From positions 1-8,202 of the forward strand of contig JAEWEX010000355.1 in the NCBI GenBank assembly GCA_023389135.1: 8,202 nt of DNA, in the 5' to 3' direction. Below the pieces are notes generated by a model. It searched no databases. It worked only from the letters and a program-made list of their open reading frames with translations, and was not told where the DNA came from. A program made the position numbers and the translations under genes. Source of the DNA: Pseudomonadota bacterium (GTDB lineage Bacteria; Pseudomonadota; Alphaproteobacteria; Rhizobiales; Methylopilaceae). Numbering within the stretch: position 1 is the stretch's first letter; every line of letters starts with the position of its first letter. Positions 6,757 through 8,202 of this stretch are shown here, piece by piece.

Positions 6757-7989
6757 TTACCCCGCCAGCAGATCCCCGATGGTCAGGGCGATGACCCGCG
6801 TGGCCTTGTGGAGCGTGTCCACCGGCAGCCGCTCGTCGGCGCGGTGGCCGTTGGCCTCCAGCAGGCTGCGCGGGCCGGCGCCGTACATCACCGTGGGCAC
6901 GCCGGCTTCCGCATAGTGCCGGGCGTCGGCGTAGAGCGGCACCCCGGTCGTGCCGACAGCCTCTCCGATCACTTCGCTTGCGCGGCGCGCCACGATATCC
7001 GCCAGCCGATCCGCGCCCGGCACCGGCATGAAGGGCCGCGCCAGCAGGATGCGGCGCACAGACACCGTGATGCCCTCCAGCGCCGCCGCCGCCTCGCGGA
7101 TGAGGCGGACGGTCTCCGCCTCGACCTCTTCGGGCGCCTCTTCAGGCGTGATGCGCCGGTCGAGCCGGAAGGTCACCCGGTCGGGAACCACATTGGTGTT
7201 GATGCCGCCCGAGATCAGGCCGACCACCATGCTCGGGCTGGTGATGCCGGGCATCGATGAGCGGCGATCCTTCAGCGTCTCGCGGTGGCGGTACAGCGCG
7301 CCGAGAATGGTGGTGGCGGCCTCCAGCGCATCGTGACCGGTGTCGGGCCGCGCCGCATGCGCGGACAGCCCGGCCACCTCGACCTCCAGATGCAGGCAGC
7401 CATTGTGCGCGATCACCACGTCGTAGGAGAACGCGGCGCAGATCGCGAAGTCCGGCGTGGTCAGCCCGTGCGACAGCAGCCGCGCCGGTCCGATCTCTCC
7501 ACCGGTTTCCTCGTCATAGGTGACGTGGATCTCCACCGTTCCGGCGAGTTCTGCCCCGCTCTCCCTGAGCGCCTTGAGCGCAAAGGCGTAGGTCGCGATG
7601 TCCGACTTCGATACGGCCGCGCCGCGGCCGTACATCCAGCCGTCACGCACCTCGCCGCCATAGGGATCCGTGGTCCAGCCCTCGCCGGGGGGCACGACGT
7701 CGCCATGGGCGTTGAGCGCCACGGTCGGCCCCTCGCCGAAGCGGTGGCGCACGATCAGGTTGATCGCGCTCGTCATCCCGGCCGCCTTCAACGCCTCTTC
7801 CGGCACCGTATGGGATTCGACCTCGAAGCCCAGCGCCTCGAGCGCGGCCCGGGTATGGCGTGCATGCGGCGCGCAGTCGCCGGGCGGGTTGTCGGACGGC
7901 ACCGCGACAAGGCCCTTGAGAAAGCTCAGCGCCTCCTCGCGGTCGCGGTCGATGATGGCGAGGGCGGCGGTCAGGTCGGGTGCGGACAC
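6757..7989 (-). CDS. M20-family amidohydrolase/deacylase (ArgE/DapE-type) with atypical metal site
   Basis: Cytoplasmic zinc-dependent amide hydrolase family; 410 residues, normal length, with no signal peptide. Seen: NAHGDVVPPGEGW (93-105) with metal ligand H95 and its partner D97; YDEETGG (158-164) with presumed general base E160 and ligand E161; the dimerisation lid with GLSAHAARPDTG (207-218); GGINTNVVPD (261-270); and C-terminal ligand H382 in EANGHRADE. Unusually, the canonical GRGxxDxKG bridging-metal motif reads GRGAAVSKSD (121-130), with Val126 at the Asp position. The usual Glu/Asp ligand after PDxxI (often GEP) appears to be Ala. The start is GTG (7987-7989); an in-frame TAG lies upstream and GGAGAGAGG is 12 bases away. 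The reaction is unknown: deacylation or deformylation of an imported compound would fit the transporter next door. It could instead be a peptidase or an unrelated neighbour. Confidence 0.85.
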   Translation of the reverse strand: MSAPDLTAALAIIDRDREEALSFLKGLVAVPSDNPPGDCAPHARHTRAALEALGFEVESHTVPEEALKAAGMTSAINLIVRHRFGEGPTVALNAHGDVVPPGEGWTTDPYGGEVRDGWMYGRGAAVSKSDIATYAFALKALRESGAELAGTVEIHVTYDEETGGEIGPARLLSHGLTTPDFAICAAFSYDVVIAHNGCLHLEVEVAGLSAHAARPDTGHDALEAATTILGALYRHRETLKDRRSSMPGITSPSMVVGLISGGINTNVVPDRVTFRLDRRITPEEAPEEVEAETVRLIREAAAALEGITVSVRRILLARPFMPVPGADRLADIVARRASEVIGEAVGTTGVPLYADARHYAEAGVPTVMYGAGPRSLLEANGHRADERLPVDTLHKATRVIALTIGDLLAG

Positions 7990-8079
7990 GGGTGCTCTTG
8001 ACCTCTCTCCGTTCAGGTGCGGCGACGGCTCCTAGCACAGGCCGGCGGGAGGTGCATGTTTTTGGGGAGCGGGCCCGGT
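7990..8079. other. Leader region of the M20 gene; no clear promoter
   Basis: This stretch separates the M20 GTG start from the hairpin behind the right-edge gene. It contains the purine-rich GGAGAGAGG (8002-8010, minus strand). GCACC occurs three times on the minus strand (7991-7995, 8016-8020, 8051-8055) at uneven spacing. I see no convincing -35/-10 pair or -24/-12 element here, so the M20 promoter is unassigned. Confidence 0.35.
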
Positions 8080-8112
8080 CGATGGCGGCGATCGCGAGGA
8101 CCGCCGCCATCG
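8080..8112 (-). terminator. Strong 11-bp hairpin after the right-edge gene
   Basis: CGATGGCGGCG (8080-8090) pairs perfectly with CGCCGCCATCG (8102-8112) around an 11-nt loop. On the minus strand it begins 16 bases after the TGA at 8129-8131, a typical place for a transcript 3'-end structure. It lacks the U-run of a classical intrinsic terminator, as is common in high-GC genomes. It probably separates the edge gene from the M20 gene. Confidence 0.5.
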
Positions 8113-8128
8113 TGCTCGATTGCCAGGA

Positions 8129-8202
8129 TCAGGCGCCGGAGCGGTCGATGAACGACCTGTAGACGAAGCCGCGCGCGCCGGCGGCCTCGACCTCGCACCA
8201 GC
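8129..8202 (-). CDS. C-terminal end of an unidentified protein, SH3-like tail (partial)
   Basis: The minus strand frame entering from the right edge reads 23 residues and then TGA: WCEVEAAGARGFVYRSFIDR followed by SGA. A W-C-x-V start, a turn with Gly, and G-F-V plus an aromatic and a short hydrophobic tail is the pattern of the last strands of bacterial SH3 domains (typically W-x-x-V...G-W-V...YL). Such domains are common at the end of exported cell-envelope proteins. Only the tail is present, so the protein cannot be named. A hairpin follows 16 bases after the stop. It runs in the same direction as the other genes but is probably a separate unit. Confidence 0.55.
   Translation of the reverse strand, partial: WCEVEAAGARGFVYRSFIDRSGA

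Noticed and set aside
7990..8040. Possible TPP riboswitch before the M20 gene, suggested by CACCTGAAC and the thiamin-salvage-like gene pairing
   Set aside because: The conserved CTGAGA and GGGTGC segments and the paired helices of a THI box are absent, and there is no room for the full fold before the start.
7991..8055. Three GCACC repeats upstream of the M20 gene as operator half-sites
   Set aside because: Spacings (25 and 35 bases) are irregular and no palindromic partner is present.

Overview
The window is GC-rich (roughly two thirds G+C by eye) and looks like chromosomal DNA from an alphaproteobacterium, probably Hyphomicrobiales (Rhizobiales). The reasons are the split two-gene xanthine dehydrogenase of Rhodobacter type, the high GC with GTG starts and ATGA/GTGA gene overlaps, and intergenic palindromic repeats beginning GTCATCCCGGA. 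The lineage is inference. Every gene I can support lies on the minus strand, so the biological order runs from right to left.

Layout in transcription order. 8202-8129 is the last 23 codons of a gene that enters from outside; its end resembles a bacterial SH3 fold. A strong hairpin (8112-8080) follows. 7989-6757 encodes an M20-family (ArgE/DapE-type) amidohydrolase with unusual metal-site motifs. The gap 6756-6552 holds a 7-bp-arm dyad, a second hairpin and a very good sigma-54 (-24/-12) promoter match. 6551-5535 encodes a periplasmic NMT1/THI5-like binding protein. 5534-5354 contains a 104-bp element with inverted ends. 5353-4574 (ABC ATPase) and 4577-3804 (ABC permease) overlap by 4 nt. 3787-2360 is xdhA (2Fe-2S/FAD subunit) and 2363-42 is xdhB (molybdopterin subunit), again overlapping by 4 nt. 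A short hairpin lies beyond xdhB at the left edge.

How it may work together: the binding protein, permease and ATPase form one importer, and xanthine dehydrogenase hydroxylates purines or similar N-heterocycles. The tight spacing (overlaps, 16-nt and 181-nt gaps) suggests one transcript from the sigma-54-like promoter through xdhB. A sigma-54 promoter with an NtrC-like dyad about 110 bp upstream would fit use of purines as a nitrogen source. The M20 hydrolase may act on the imported compound, for example by removing an acyl group. This resembles thiamin-pyrimidine salvage, where a THI5-like importer is paired with an M20-type deformylase. The substrate is not determined by the sequence. No xdhC, guanine deaminase, uricase or regulator gene is visible in the window.
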